Shown: in pieces, positions 44,612-54,842 of the stretch
How the letters are laid out: each line of letters opens with the position of its first letter
How positions within the stretch are numbered: the first letter of the stretch is position 1
NCBI RefSeq assembly: GCF_013416775.1
Contig: NZ_SZVI01000001.1
Coordinates: forward strand, 558,001 to 622,000
DNA from: Rhodoferax sp. BLA1
GTDB lineage: Bacteria > Pseudomonadota > Gammaproteobacteria > Burkholderiales > Burkholderiaceae_C
Direction of reading: 5' to 3'
Length of the DNA stretch: 64,000 nucleotides
The notes under the pieces: model-generated
Told to the model about the DNA's origin: nothing
Databases searched by the model: none
What the model saw: only the letters and a program-made list of their open reading frames with translations
Position numbers and translations under genes: made by a program

Positions 44612-45441
44612 AAAACGCGATGCGCCAGGGCTGGCAAACGGCTGCGGCATGCGGTCAAAAGTTCAAAGTCGAGCTCCGCCAGTACCACCCCGGCTTGCTG
44701 CGCGCGTTGCGCCAGCACCTGGCCCCACGGGTCGATCAGCATCGCCTGGCCCCAGGTCTGACGCCCGTTGTCATGCTGGCCACCTTGCGCGGCAGCCGCC
44801 ACAAAGGCCAGGTTTTCGATGGCACGGGCACGTAGCAGCACCTCCCAATGTGCCTGACCGGTGGTGTAGGTGAAGGCACTGGGTGCCAGCAGCAGGTGCA
44901 CCCCGGCCTCTGCATAGGCCCGGTACAGCTCCGGGAAACGCATGTCATAACAGACACTCATCCCAATGCGCCAGCGGTGCCCATCACGCGAATCCAGATC
45001 AAACATCACCGGCTCGGTGCCAGCCTCCAGAACCGCCGACTCATCGTAGCGTTCTGTGCCATTGTCAAAACGGAAAAGATGGATTTTGTGATAGCGCGCT
45101 ATGCAGGTGCCATCAGGGGAAAAGGCCAAACTGGCATTAAAAACCCTCTCAGAGGCGGTGGTGACATCAGCACCGTCTGCTCGCAACGGGATGGTGCCAC
45201 CCACCAGCCACAAACCTTCGGCCCGGGCTGTTTCTGCCAGAAACTGCTGCAGCGGCCCCTGGCCAAAAGGCTCGGCGATGCCCAGCTTGTCGGCATCACG
45301 CTGGCCCATCAGACAAAAGTACTCTGGCAACACCGCCAGTTCGGCACCACCCAGGGCGGCCTGGTGCAGCAAGTCAGCGGCTTGCGCCAGATTGGCCGAC
45401 AGACTGGTGGACGACACCATCTGGATCACGGCAACTTTCAT
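44608..45441 (-). CDS. carbon-nitrogen hydrolase (nitrilase superfamily, Nit-type)
   Basis: A 277-residue amidase with the triad Glu40 (AVLPEYF), Lys119 (RYHKIHLF) and Cys164 (SVCYDMRFPELYR). Closest by pattern are Nit1-type enzymes that repair deaminated glutathione, which often sit beside yhdP in betaproteobacteria. The exact substrate is inferred. It overlaps both neighbours by 4 bp, so yhdP, this gene and mltA form one leftward operon. Confidence 0.88.
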   Translation of the reverse strand: MKVAVIQMVSSTSLSANLAQAADLLHQAALGGAELAVLPEYFCLMGQRDADKLGIAEPFGQGPLQQFLAETARAEGLWLVGGTIPLRADGADVTTASERVFNASLAFSPDGTCIARYHKIHLFRFDNGTERYDESAVLEAGTEPVMFDLDSRDGHRWRIGMSVCYDMRFPELYRAYAEAGVHLLLAPSAFTYTTGQAHWEVLLRARAIENLAFVAAAAQGGQHDNGRQTWGQAMLIDPWGQVLAQRAQQAGVVLAELDFELLTACRSRLPALAHRVL

Positions 45442-48400
45442 GGGGTTTTCTCCTTGGGCAGCGCGCTGGCGCTGCTGATTTTGGTGACTCTGGGGTCGGC
45501 CCAGGAGCCGTCAATGTGAAATTGCTGGGTCGCGGACTCGATCAGTGGTCGCCTCAACACCATTTGCGCCAGAAAGGTGCCCAAACCAACGGCGGGGTTG
45601 ATCACCGTGGCAATCAGGGAGGCGGTGCCGGCGTTGATCTCGGGCACCACCACCACCCGCAGGTCCTGGGTCTCCAGATCGATGTTGGCCGAGCCTTCCA
45701 TCAACACCGCAGCATTCACACCTTTCATCTGCAGGTTGTTGGTGCGGGCAATGCCTTGGTCCACCGTGACGTCGCCGCGCAAAAAGTCAAAGGCAAAACC
45801 TTCGCTGAACACATCCCGAAAATCCAGTGTCAGGCGCCGGGGCAGGGCCTGCAAACTCAGCACCCCCAGCAGCTTGGCCAGGCCGGGGTCGGCTTTGAGG
45901 AACTGCCCCGAGGCCACATTCACCGTGAACGCCCCGCCCAGGCTCGGGAAATCCGGCTTGAGTGGTGAGCCGATCCAGGACACCTGCCCCTCCATCTTGC
46001 CGCTGGCCTGGCGCACCACATCCTTCATGCCAAAGCGGCTGAGCAGCTTGCCACCGTCGTTCATGTCGAGCTTGAAACTCAGCACGGTTCGACTGCGCTG
46101 CGCGCTGCTGGTCGAGCCACCTCGCCCGGGCGCCGGGGCCAGGGCATTGATGCGCGCCCAGTTCCCCGAGGTGGTCAAGGTCGCCTCCGGGGTGATCAGA
46201 TTGAGCTTGTTGAGCCGCCACTCGGTGGTGGCGCCAGCGGCGCGATTGACGGCGTCGACCTCCAGACGCCCGAGGCGTTTGCCACGCAACTCGAATTCGT
46301 CGACCACCACGTCCAGCGCGGGCATGCTGGCGGGCTGGCTGTCGATCAAAGCCTCCAGCTCGGTGGCGGCACCGGGCGCGATGGTCAGGCGCGACAGCCG
46401 GGCATACACCCGCCCACCGCTGCTGGCCACCGTGGCCGCACTAGCCTGGCGGTATTCGAGGTAACCCGCCAGCTCGGTCGCCTCGACATTGCCGCGCCAG
46501 ACCTGGTCTTCCCGGCGTGCATCCAGCGTCACCCGGTTGAAGGTCCGCCCACCGGCGGTCAGGACACCGGTGCGTACCGCCAGCACACTGGGCACATAGG
46601 CCATGTCCACAGCAGCACTGTCCCCCGTGGCCACAGACGATTTACCGAAGAGGGGCTGCAACACATCGCTCCACGCGTCAGCGTTGAGCTGCGTGAGGTT
46701 GACGTTGGCACTGACCCCCTGTGACGGCAGCGCGGGTGAGGACGATGCCTCGGCCCCCAGCAACACCTGACCCCGCAGCACACGTGGCTCGGCTCGGCTC
46801 ACATCACGCTCGTAGGTCAAGCGGCCAAGCCCTTCCAGGCTCAGGCTCAGGCGGTCACGCGCAGCCGCCGCACCGGCCTCACCACTGAACATGCCAGACT
46901 GGTAACGCAGCGGCAGGCGGGCCTGCGCCTCTTTGGCCAGCGGCGCCGGCAAGGTGGAGGCCAAACCTTGCAAGCTGCTGGTCACCAACACATCCGGGGC
47001 GCCAGCACGCCAGCCCACGGTGGCGTTGTAGGCGGTGCTGCCACTGGCGTTCTGTGCCAAGCGCGAGACAAAACCCAGTTCACTGGCCTGGCGCAGTCCT
47101 TCGGCGCTGGCCACACCGGTGATGCGCAAACTGGTGGGTACACCACGTGCTGTGGCCTCGGCCACCGCCCCGGGCAGCAGCACCAGACCACCGTCCAGCC
47201 GCGCGTCACCCCCCAGCAGACGGGCCTGCACCCCCGCCAGGCTGAGCCCGGTTTGGGTGTAATTCACCACCCCGCGGGCGCGCGTGAGTTTGGGGGTGTC
47301 GGGCGAGATCTGCACATCATTGCCTAGCAGCGAGACACTGCCCGCCACCTGCGACTTGTTGATGTCGGCAATTGGCAAATCCAGCTTGAGTTTGAAATCC
47401 GCATTGCCAGAGGCCACCGCACCCGCCAGCGCATGGCCCGTCAAATCTGCGAGCGCCGAGCTGTTCACCACCCGCAAGGCGTCTTTGAGTGGGCCTTTCA
47501 TCTCGGCATGGACCTCCACCCGGGTCTTTTGCAAATCGTTGATGGCCACCTCGGCTTGCGAAATATGTAGCGCGCTACCCTCACCCAGCTTGGCTTGCGC
47601 GCCTTTGACATGCAATTGCATGCCATTAAATAGCAACTGCCCGCTGAGTTCAGTCAAGATCGGCCAGGGCAGCTCTTTGGGGCCTTGCAGGCGTCTGGGT
47701 AAATAGGCCAGCCGGGCTTGGCTGACATCGGCACTGATCTTGAACACACCCTGGGCGGGCCGCGTGGCGGGTATGTCGTTGATGTCGCCCTTGATGACAA
47801 ACTGCACATTTTTGGCATGGCCAGCCAGCACCGCGTCACGCACATAGTCGCGCGCCTGGGCATCAATCACCAGGGGCAGATAGCGGTACACGCGCGGCCC
47901 CTCGGCCCGGCTCAAGCTGGCCTGCAGATCAAGCACGCCGGGAAAGAGGCTGCGCCCCACCGAGGTGACAGGGTCACTGGTGTGCCATTTGATGCGTGCC
48001 TGACCTTCCGCATCTGCGTTGCTGAACTTGACATTGGCAACATCCACAGCCATCTGCTCGCCCGCCAGCTGCCACGACACGTCCGCACTCAGCTGGTCAA
48101 TCGGGATCACCCCATCCTGGAAAAACGTCGGCACCGCCACACTGCCTTGCGCCACCGAAACCTTGGCCCGCCCCGCTCCCTGGTCAAAATCCAGATCAGC
48201 GTCCAGCCCCTGAACACCTGGCGTATCACCAACAGCGGCCAGCGCCAGTTGCCGCAACCGGCCCTTGGCCCGATAGGAAACAGGTGCGGTCACCGGTCCC
48301 TGCCAGTTGGCTGTGAGTGACTCAACCCGGCCCTGCGGCGCATACCGCATCAGACCGTCGCGCAGCTTGGCGTCCAGTGGCAGCCGGTCCGCAATCTGGG

Positions 48401-49505
48401 CCAGGGCGGCCAGGTCCAGCTGGTCGGCTTGTAACTCACCATGCGCTGCGGACTTGCCCTGGGGCCCCTGGGACAACACCCGGACGTTGCCGCCCGGCCA
48501 GTGTTGGCCTTCCGCGGTGTCAAACACCAGCGACTGGGTCGACACCTCAAACCCGTCTGCCCAGACCCGCCCGGCCAAACGCCCCTGCACCTGCTGCAAC
48601 GACAACACCTGCAAATCGGCCCCGAGCTTGACCGCCACCTGGGCCAAGGCCAGGTCGGTGGTCACCCCGGTCAGTTGGCCCTGCTTGACATCGCCCCAGG
48701 CGCGCAGCGCACCCCGGCCCTGCTGCAAATCAAAACCGAGGTCGGCAAAACGGCGCAACTCAGACAGGTCAACCCGCCCAAAAGACGCAAACAGCTGGCC
48801 ATCCCAGTCCTGCCAGCGCCCGTTGTCGCGCGCCAGCAAGGGCTGCACAAACTGGCCCTGGACCGTGAATCGCTCCCCCCAGGCCAGCGGCGGCGTCATG
48901 TCGATGCGCAGGTCATGGTGGCGCCCGCTGTTGCGGGCCACCGCATTAACCTGCTGCAAGGACAGCGGCTCGGTGTGCCGTATCTCGTCGGTCCAGCGCA
49001 CCGTGCCGCCCTGAATCGCCAATTCGCGCTGGGAGAAGAGCCAGTTCAAGCTGTCCTGGTTGCTGCCACCTGCCCCAGAAACATCGAGCCCCGCCACCGT
49101 GATACGGCCACTGGCATCACGTCGGATGTCCAGCTCAGGCTGGTCAATATAGAGTTGCTCAAACCCAAGATGCCAGACCGAGCGCGGCGACAAACTCACC
49201 AGCACACGCGGCAAACGCAGGGCGACACGGCCAGCAGCATCGAGCATCTCCACGTCGCGCAGTTCCAGCGACGGCATCAAGCCGCTGGAGCGGGCTGAGA
49301 CCGCACCCACACGCACCGGAACCCCCAGCGCTTTGCTGGCCTGGGCCTGCAGCTGCGGGCGGAAATCGCCGATTCGCGGCACAATCCACCAATGAAGCGT
49401 GGCCCAGGTCGCGCCAAACAACAGCCAGACCAGCACCGCGATGATCAACAGGCCACGCGTCAGGGCGGACCAGGTTCTCAGCAAAGTGAAAGTCGGGGGA
49501 GACAA
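45438..49505 (-). CDS. yhdP: YhdP family AsmA-like protein
   Basis: A 1355-residue protein with one N-terminal helix (GLLIIAVLVWLLFGATWATL) and a very long periplasmic beta-rich part ending with an AsmA-like C-terminal region (LSFKLDMNDGGKLLSRFGMK, VMEGSANIDLETQDLRVVVV). Such proteins form bridges that carry phospholipids from inner to outer membrane. The best start is TTG at 49505; it is uncertain because no strong ribosome binding site is visible. Divergent from glnE. Confidence 0.9.
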   Translation of the reverse strand: MSPPTFTLLRTWSALTRGLLIIAVLVWLLFGATWATLHWWIVPRIGDFRPQLQAQASKALGVPVRVGAVSARSSGLMPSLELRDVEMLDAAGRVALRLPRVLVSLSPRSVWHLGFEQLYIDQPELDIRRDASGRITVAGLDVSGAGGSNQDSLNWLFSQRELAIQGGTVRWTDEIRHTEPLSLQQVNAVARNSGRHHDLRIDMTPPLAWGERFTVQGQFVQPLLARDNGRWQDWDGQLFASFGRVDLSELRRFADLGFDLQQGRGALRAWGDVKQGQLTGVTTDLALAQVAVKLGADLQVLSLQQVQGRLAGRVWADGFEVSTQSLVFDTAEGQHWPGGNVRVLSQGPQGKSAAHGELQADQLDLAALAQIADRLPLDAKLRDGLMRYAPQGRVESLTANWQGPVTAPVSYRAKGRLRQLALAAVGDTPGVQGLDADLDFDQGAGRAKVSVAQGSVAVPTFFQDGVIPIDQLSADVSWQLAGEQMAVDVANVKFSNADAEGQARIKWHTSDPVTSVGRSLFPGVLDLQASLSRAEGPRVYRYLPLVIDAQARDYVRDAVLAGHAKNVQFVIKGDINDIPATRPAQGVFKISADVSQARLAYLPRRLQGPKELPWPILTELSGQLLFNGMQLHVKGAQAKLGEGSALHISQAEVAINDLQKTRVEVHAEMKGPLKDALRVVNSSALADLTGHALAGAVASGNADFKLKLDLPIADINKSQVAGSVSLLGNDVQISPDTPKLTRARGVVNYTQTGLSLAGVQARLLGGDARLDGGLVLLPGAVAEATARGVPTSLRITGVASAEGLRQASELGFVSRLAQNASGSTAYNATVGWRAGAPDVLVTSSLQGLASTLPAPLAKEAQARLPLRYQSGMFSGEAGAAAARDRLSLSLEGLGRLTYERDVSRAEPRVLRGQVLLGAEASSSPALPSQGVSANVNLTQLNADAWSDVLQPLFGKSSVATGDSAAVDMAYVPSVLAVRTGVLTAGGRTFNRVTLDARREDQVWRGNVEATELAGYLEYRQASAATVASSGGRVYARLSRLTIAPGAATELEALIDSQPASMPALDVVVDEFELRGKRLGRLEVDAVNRAAGATTEWRLNKLNLITPEATLTTSGNWARINALAPAPGRGGSTSSAQRSRTVLSFKLDMNDGGKLLSRFGMKDVVRQASGKMEGQVSWIGSPLKPDFPSLGGAFTVNVASGQFLKADPGLAKLLGVLSLQALPRRLTLDFRDVFSEGFAFDFLRGDVTVDQGIARTNNLQMKGVNAAVLMEGSANIDLETQDLRVVVVPEINAGTASLIATVINPAVGLGTFLAQMVLRRPLIESATQQFHIDGSWADPRVTKISSASALPKEKTP

Positions 49506-49537
49506 ATTTTTTGGATATGAAGTTGCACAGCAGAATT

Positions 49538-52237
49538 ATGACCCGCCCCTCCCTGGCTCTGTATTCCCGCTTTGCCCAGCGTGTACATCGCCGCTTTGAA
49601 CAGCAACTGCCACTGTTGGCGCCCGGTCTGCCCACACCCGGCCACCTCCAGGCCACCTTTGATGCCTTGAAAACCTCAGGCCAGGACACTGGCAGTGCGC
49701 TGCGCATCACCCGGGCGCTGGTGCTTGAGCGCCTGCTGAGCCTGGACTGCGATGCCCAGGCCAGCCTGTCGCAGGTCACCCAGGCCATGACCGATCTGGC
49801 GGAATTTGCCCTGAACCAGGCGCTGGCCGAGGTACTGGCCAACTTGGACCAGACCTACGGCCCACCGATGGCGACCAGCGGCCAGCGCGCCGAGTTGTGG
49901 ATTGTGGGCATGGGCAAGCTGGGGGCACGTGAACTCAATGTCTCCAGCGACATCGACCTGATCTACATCTACGACGAAGACGGGGACACCGCTGGCGACG
50001 CGCTGGGACGCAACCGCATCACCAACCACGAGTATTTCGGCAAGGTGGTGCGTGCCGTCTACGGGCTGGTGGGGGATGTCACCGAATACGGCTTTGTGTT
50101 CCGGGTCGATCTGGCGCTGCGCCCCAACGGCAACTCGGGCCCGGCTGCGGTGTCGCTCGACGCCTTGGAGCAGTACCTGCATGTCCAGGGCCGTGAGTGG
50201 GAGCGTTTTGCCTGGCTCAAGAGCCGGGTGGTGGCGCCCCGAGCCAGCGTTGAGCGTGGTGCCATCCAGCCGCTGCGCCAGGTGGTGATGCCCTTTGTGT
50301 TCCGCCGGTATCTGGACTACAGCGTGTTTGACGCGCTGCGCCTGTTGCACCACCAGATTCGCAACCACGCCAGCAAACGCAGCGCGGGCCGGCCCGAACG
50401 CGCCAACGACGTGAAGCTCTCGCGTGGTGGCATCCGCGAGATCGAGTTCATCGTGCAACTGCTGCAGGTGGTGCGTGGTGGCCAGTATCCCGAGCTGCGC
50501 ACCCGCCCGACCTTGAGCGCCTTGTCGCGCCTGGTCAAGGCCCAGCTGATGCAAAGCGACACCGCCCAGGCACTGGCGCAGGCCTATGTGTTCCTGCGCC
50601 AGGTGGAACACCGCATCCAGTACCTGGACGACCAGCAGACCCACATCCTGCCCACCCAGGATGCCGATCTGGCCTGGATTGCCAACACCATGGGCTTGGA
50701 CTCGGCCCAGACCCTGCTCACACAACTCGACAGCCACCGGGAACTGGTGGCACAAGAGTTTGACAAGTTACTCGGTGGCGGCGCGCCCGAATGCAAGGGT
50801 TGCCACGCTGGCAAAACACCCGAGGTAACGGCCAGCATGACCGAGCTGCTGCCCCAGCTCGGCGATGATTTTCGCCAGCGCCTGACGGCCTGGGTTGAGC
50901 ACCCGCGGGTGCTGGCCCTGCGCGAAGAAGCCCGCACCCGGCTGATGCGCCTGCTGTCGCGTACCGCGCAATGGGTGCGTGAAGGACGGGTGACCGAGGC
51001 CGCCGCAGTGGGCCTGGTGGACTGGATGGAGCCTTTGCTGCGCCGCGAAAGTTACCTGGCTTTGTTGCTGGAGCGGCCCAATGTGCACAAACGCCTCTTG
51101 CGCCTGCTGGGCGCGGCGCGCTGGCCGGCGCGTTATCTGTTGCTGCACCCCGGCGTGATTGATGAGCTGGCGGTCTCGACCATGCTCGAAGCGCGTTTTG
51201 ACGCCACGGTGTTTGAGGCCGAGCTCGACCACCGCCGCTTGACACTGCAGACCGCTGGTGAAGACGACGAGGAAGCGCTGCTCAACCTGCTGCGCCGGGC
51301 GCACCATGCCGAGGTGTTTCGTACCCTGGCGCGCGACATCGAAGGCAAGCTCAGCGTCGAGCAGGTGGCTGATGACCTCAGTGCGCTGGCCGATGCGGTG
51401 TTGCGCACCACCACCCGCTGGTGCTGGAGCCGACTCAAGAAAACCCACCGCGAACAACCCCGGTTCGGCATCATTGCGTACGGCAAGCTCGGTGGCAAAG
51501 AGCTGGGCTATGGCAGCGACCTGGACCTGGTATTTGTGTTTGACGACGACGATGACCGTGCGCCCGAGGTCTACGCCAACCTGGTGCGCAAGCTGATCAA
51601 CTGGCTCACCGTGAAAACCGGTGAAGGTGACCTGTACGAGATTGACACCGCGCTGCGCCCCAATGGCAACGCGGGTCTGCTGATCACCTCTTTCTCCTCC
51701 TACGCCAATTACCAGCAGCAGCGCGGCTCCAACACCGCCTGGACCTGGGAACACCAGGCCATCACCCGCGCCCGTTGTGTGCTCGGTGACGAGGCCCTGC
51801 ACACCCGGTTCGAGGCAGTTCGCGCCAGTGTCATCAGTGCCGAGCGTGATGTGGCCGCCCTGCGCACCGAGATCAGCGCCATGCGTGCCCGGGTGGCCAG
51901 CGCCCACCCGATCCGCGGCGACAAATTTGATGTCAAGTTCAGCCCCGGCGGCATGATGGACGCCGAGTTTGTGATGCAGTTCCTGGTGTTGTCGCAGTCA
52001 GGCGCTCATCCAGAGCTGATGGTCAATGCTGGCAACATTGCCTTGCTGGAACGCGCCGAGGTGCTGGGCCTGTTGCCCGCTGGCATCGGCCACGCCGCTG
52101 CCAGCGCCTACCGCATCTTGCGTGTGCTGCAACACCGGGCACGGCTCAACGAAGAGTCGCCCCAAGTCGGCCCCGAGGAATTACAGACGGAACGCCAGGC
52201 GATCCTGGCCTTGTGGCAGACCGTCTTCGATTTATAA
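49538..52237 (+). CDS. glnE: glutamine synthetase adenylyltransferase/adenylyl-removing enzyme
   Basis: An 899-residue bifunctional enzyme. The N-terminal adenylyl-removing nucleotidyltransferase has WIVGMGKLGARELNVSSDID (about residue 123), and the C-terminal adenylyl-transferase has IIAYGKLGGKELGYGSDLDL (about residue 647). It switches glutamine synthetase activity under PII control. The start at 49538 (MTRPSLALYSRF) fits homologues better than upstream ATGs at 49511 or 49517. Confidence 0.95.
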   Translation: MTRPSLALYSRFAQRVHRRFEQQLPLLAPGLPTPGHLQATFDALKTSGQDTGSALRITRALVLERLLSLDCDAQASLSQVTQAMTDLAEFALNQALAEVLANLDQTYGPPMATSGQRAELWIVGMGKLGARELNVSSDIDLIYIYDEDGDTAGDALGRNRITNHEYFGKVVRAVYGLVGDVTEYGFVFRVDLALRPNGNSGPAAVSLDALEQYLHVQGREWERFAWLKSRVVAPRASVERGAIQPLRQVVMPFVFRRYLDYSVFDALRLLHHQIRNHASKRSAGRPERANDVKLSRGGIREIEFIVQLLQVVRGGQYPELRTRPTLSALSRLVKAQLMQSDTAQALAQAYVFLRQVEHRIQYLDDQQTHILPTQDADLAWIANTMGLDSAQTLLTQLDSHRELVAQEFDKLLGGGAPECKGCHAGKTPEVTASMTELLPQLGDDFRQRLTAWVEHPRVLALREEARTRLMRLLSRTAQWVREGRVTEAAAVGLVDWMEPLLRRESYLALLLERPNVHKRLLRLLGAARWPARYLLLHPGVIDELAVSTMLEARFDATVFEAELDHRRLTLQTAGEDDEEALLNLLRRAHHAEVFRTLARDIEGKLSVEQVADDLSALADAVLRTTTRWCWSRLKKTHREQPRFGIIAYGKLGGKELGYGSDLDLVFVFDDDDDRAPEVYANLVRKLINWLTVKTGEGDLYEIDTALRPNGNAGLLITSFSSYANYQQQRGSNTAWTWEHQAITRARCVLGDEALHTRFEAVRASVISAERDVAALRTEISAMRARVASAHPIRGDKFDVKFSPGGMMDAEFVMQFLVLSQSGAHPELMVNAGNIALLERAEVLGLLPAGIGHAAASAYRILRVLQHRARLNEESPQVGPEELQTERQAILALWQTVFDL

Positions 52238-52313
52238 ACCGTCCACCAGCGGCGCCAGCGGCCTTCGCCGACTGGCGCCTGCTCTGTTTCCCAACCTCTG
52301 TCGACACACCTTC

Positions 52314-52778
52314 ATGTCAAACCACTTCCCCATCACGCTGTCTCTGCTGGCTTGCACCCTGTTGCTGGGTGCCTGCAGCGACGCGGCCAAAGACACCCAT
52401 CCACAACAACTCGTCAGCCAACGTGTCGCCGTGTTCAAAAAAATGACCCAGACGCTGGAGCCTTTGGGCCTGGTCGCGCGTGGCCATAAGGACTACGTCA
52501 AACCGGTCTTTGTCGAGGGTGCCCAGGCGCTCAGAGACTTGTCCGGCCAACCCTGGGCTTTTTTCACGGCCGATGGCAACTACCCACCCACCCGTGCCAA
52601 ACCTGAAGTCTGGAGCCAGCCGACCGAGTTCAAACAGGCACAGGACAAGTACCTGGCCAGTGTTGACCAACTGGTGGCGGTGGCTGGCAGCGCGGACCTG
52701 CCAAGCATTAGCGCGGCCGTCAATGAAGTGGAAAAAAGCTGCAAAAGCTGCCACCAACAGTTTCGCAACGAGCGCTGA
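52314..52778 (+). CDS. c-type cytochrome (class II, cytochrome c'-like) lipoprotein
   Basis: A 154-residue protein with a lipobox (TLLLGAC, Cys21) and a single haem site CKSCH close to the C-terminus (EKSCKSCHQQFRNE), the arrangement of class II cytochromes. The rest looks helical, fitting a four-helix bundle. It would be anchored in a membrane facing the periplasm. Roles in this class include gas binding and stress protection; the function here is not known. Start 52314 gives the signal peptide. Confidence 0.85.
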   Translation: MSNHFPITLSLLACTLLLGACSDAAKDTHPQQLVSQRVAVFKKMTQTLEPLGLVARGHKDYVKPVFVEGAQALRDLSGQPWAFFTADGNYPPTRAKPEVWSQPTEFKQAQDKYLASVDQLVAVAGSADLPSISAAVNEVEKSCKSCHQQFRNER

Positions 52779-52789
52779 TACACCCATCA

Positions 52790-52843
52790 GCTATCCAATA
52801 AGTAGCTACCAGCCCTTTATAAATAAGGGATAGAAGCACTTTT
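52790..52843 (+). repeat. dispersed AT-rich hairpin repeat, copy d
   Basis: AATAAGTAGCTACCAGCC, then AAATAAGGGATAGAAGCAC. CCCTT and AAGGG can pair across seven bases. It lies between the convergent cytochrome and rfaE2 genes and reaches the rfaE2 stop. Confidence 0.75.
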
Positions 52844-53367
52844 TACGATGAACTTCTGATTTTCTTCACGAGCGCGGTGGTGGAGTAGCCGTGCACAAAA
52901 GGCAGCGCCAGCGCCCTCCCGCCATAAGCTTTCACCACCTGGGTCTCGGCCAGTGTCTCCATGTCGTAGTCACCGCCCTTGACCAGGATGTCGGGGCGCA
53001 CCAGCCGAATCAGTTCCAGCGGGGTGTCTTCGTCAAACCAGGTTACCAGCGAGCTGCTGGCCAGCGCCGCGATAACACAGGCGCGGTCCACCTCGTTGTT
53101 AAGCGGGCGGTCCGGGCCTTTGCCGAGCCGTTTGGCCGAGGCGTCGGTGTTGAGCGCCACCACCAGGCTGCCGCCCAGCGCACACGCCTGCTCCAGGTAC
53201 ATCACATGGCCGCGGTGCAACACGTCGAACACCCCGTTGGTGAACACCAGCGGGCGTGGCAATCGCGCCAGACACGGCAACAGCTGGTCGGGTCGGCACA
53301 GTTTTTGGGTCAATGCCCCGCTCGCCAGGGCATCGTCAAAGGCAGGAACAGAATGGGTTTGTGGCAT
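52843..53367 (-). CDS. rfaE2: D-glycero-beta-D-manno-heptose 1-phosphate adenylyltransferase
   Basis: A 174-residue nucleotidyltransferase, equal to the C-terminal half of HldE. It has the HxGH motif at residues 51-54 (NGVFDVLHRGHVMYL), then DRPLNNEVDRACVIAALASS and DILVKGGDYD. It makes ADP-heptose for the LPS inner core. The kinase half (rfaE1) is not in the window. Start 53367 gives MPQTHSVPAFDD. Confidence 0.92.
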   Translation of the reverse strand: MPQTHSVPAFDDALASGALTQKLCRPDQLLPCLARLPRPLVFTNGVFDVLHRGHVMYLEQACALGGSLVVALNTDASAKRLGKGPDRPLNNEVDRACVIAALASSSLVTWFDEDTPLELIRLVRPDILVKGGDYDMETLAETQVVKAYGGRALALPFVHGYSTTALVKKIRSSS

Positions 53368-53452
53368 GTATTGGATGCTATCAGGCACAGACTCTGGTTT
53401 ATGCTCCCGGCACCTGCGCCAATGTGGCCTGCTGGGCATAATCAAAGTCGCT

Positions 53453-54688
53453 ATGAACCTGGTCCCTGTCACCACCGATTCGATCCTTGTCGGCCAACCT
53501 CTGCCCTGTGCGCTGCTCGACCAGAACGGCGTATTGCTGGCCAGCCCGGGCTACATGGTGGGTAGTCGCCAGGAGCTGGAAGTGATGGTTGGCCAGCGTA
53601 GCCAGATCTACATCGACGCAGACCAGACCGACAACCTGCGCCGGGGCTACGTCAACCGGCTCAACAACCTGGTGCTGGAGGACAGGTCGCTGGGGCAAAT
53701 TGCCGAGGTCCAGGTGTCCCCTTATGACGCCAAGCGCAACAAGAGCATCGACATCGACAACGACGAGGCCGACTGGCTCTACCTGCAACACCAGGCGCAC
53801 GCCTTGCTGCGCGACCACCAGGGCGACACCTTTCTGCCACGGCTGGAGCGCTTGCAAACCGATCTGGAGCGCGAAACCCAGCGCAACCCTGACGGGGCCT
53901 TGTTTGCGCTGATCCACCTCTCGGGCAGCGAAATTCGCCACTACAGCGCCACCCACGCGATGCTGGTCAGTGTGATGTGTTGCCTGGCCGCACGTGATGT
54001 GCTGCGTTGGCCCGCCGCCCAGGTGCGAGCACTGAGCAGTGCGGCGCTGACCATGAACATCAGCATGACCGAGTTGCAGGACCGGCTGGCCGCGCAAAAA
54101 GAACCGCCCAACCCGACGCAGTTGAAACACATCCAGACACACGCCCCCCGTTCGGTGGACCTGCTGCAACAAATGGGGGTGTCCGATGCACTGTGGCTGG
54201 AGGCGGTGCTCAACCACGGCACCAAATCCCCTGGACCGCTGGCGCCACGCAGCGACGGCCAGCGCCTGGCGCGCCTGATCCAGCGTGCCGACATGTTTGC
54301 GGCCCGCATGTCGCCGCGCGTGACGCGTGCACCTGAAGCCCCCGGCGTGGCCATGCAATCTTGTTATTTTGATGAAAACAAGCAGATCGACGAGGCCGGT
54401 GCCGCGCTGATCAAGGCCGTGGGCATTTATTCCCCTGGCACCTACGTCAAACTGACCTCGCAGGAGGTGGCGCTGGTCATCAAGCGCGGCCTCAACACCA
54501 CCATGCCCAAGGTGGCGGTGCTGATCAACCGGCACGGCATGCCCACGGGTGAACCGATTGTGCGCGACACCAGCCAGGCCGAGTACCGCATCACCAGCAG
54601 TGTGCCCTTTCGCGATGTCAAGGTCACCCACACCCTGGAGCGGCTGATGTCCCTGACACGCCAGGTGATGGCAGAACGCCCCTGGTAA
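53453..54688 (+). CDS. degenerate HD-GYP domain protein
   Basis: A 411-residue protein. An N-terminal domain like those preceding HD-GYP (VTTDSILVGQPLPCALLDQN, ASPGYMVGSRQELEVM) is followed by a helical domain laid out like HD-GYP. The HD pair expected near AALLHDIGK is SAALTMNISM, and the HHE/GYP part is LNHGTKSPG. So the metal ligands are mostly lost and c-di-GMP cleavage is unlikely. It may act as a binding or scaffold protein. The C-terminal segment TYVKLTSQEVALVIKRGLNT is well kept, as in active family members. Confidence 0.75.
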   Translation: MNLVPVTTDSILVGQPLPCALLDQNGVLLASPGYMVGSRQELEVMVGQRSQIYIDADQTDNLRRGYVNRLNNLVLEDRSLGQIAEVQVSPYDAKRNKSIDIDNDEADWLYLQHQAHALLRDHQGDTFLPRLERLQTDLERETQRNPDGALFALIHLSGSEIRHYSATHAMLVSVMCCLAARDVLRWPAAQVRALSSAALTMNISMTELQDRLAAQKEPPNPTQLKHIQTHAPRSVDLLQQMGVSDALWLEAVLNHGTKSPGPLAPRSDGQRLARLIQRADMFAARMSPRVTRAPEAPGVAMQSCYFDENKQIDEAGAALIKAVGIYSPGTYVKLTSQEVALVIKRGLNTTMPKVAVLINRHGMPTGEPIVRDTSQAEYRITSSVPFRDVKVTHTLERLMSLTRQVMAERPW

Positions 54689-54728
54689 ATGGCCGGCGGC
54701 TTGCCGCGTTGCGGACCAAATACTCCTG

Positions 54729-54775
54729 AAAACATAGCTATTGCCGCTTGACCAACAAGGGCCAAGGCCTCAAAA
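54729..54775 (+). repeat. dispersed AT-rich hairpin repeat, copy e
   Basis: AACATAGCTATTGCCGCTTG, then AACAAGGGCCAAGGCCTC. It lies between the degenerate HD-GYP gene and mnmE, both rightward, within the mnmE leader. Confidence 0.65.
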
Positions 54776-54842
54776 GGCTTGTAAAGACCGTACACTTCAG
54801 GCCCCTTGGCCCAGCGGCCATCCCCCAAAGAAAGAACCCACC

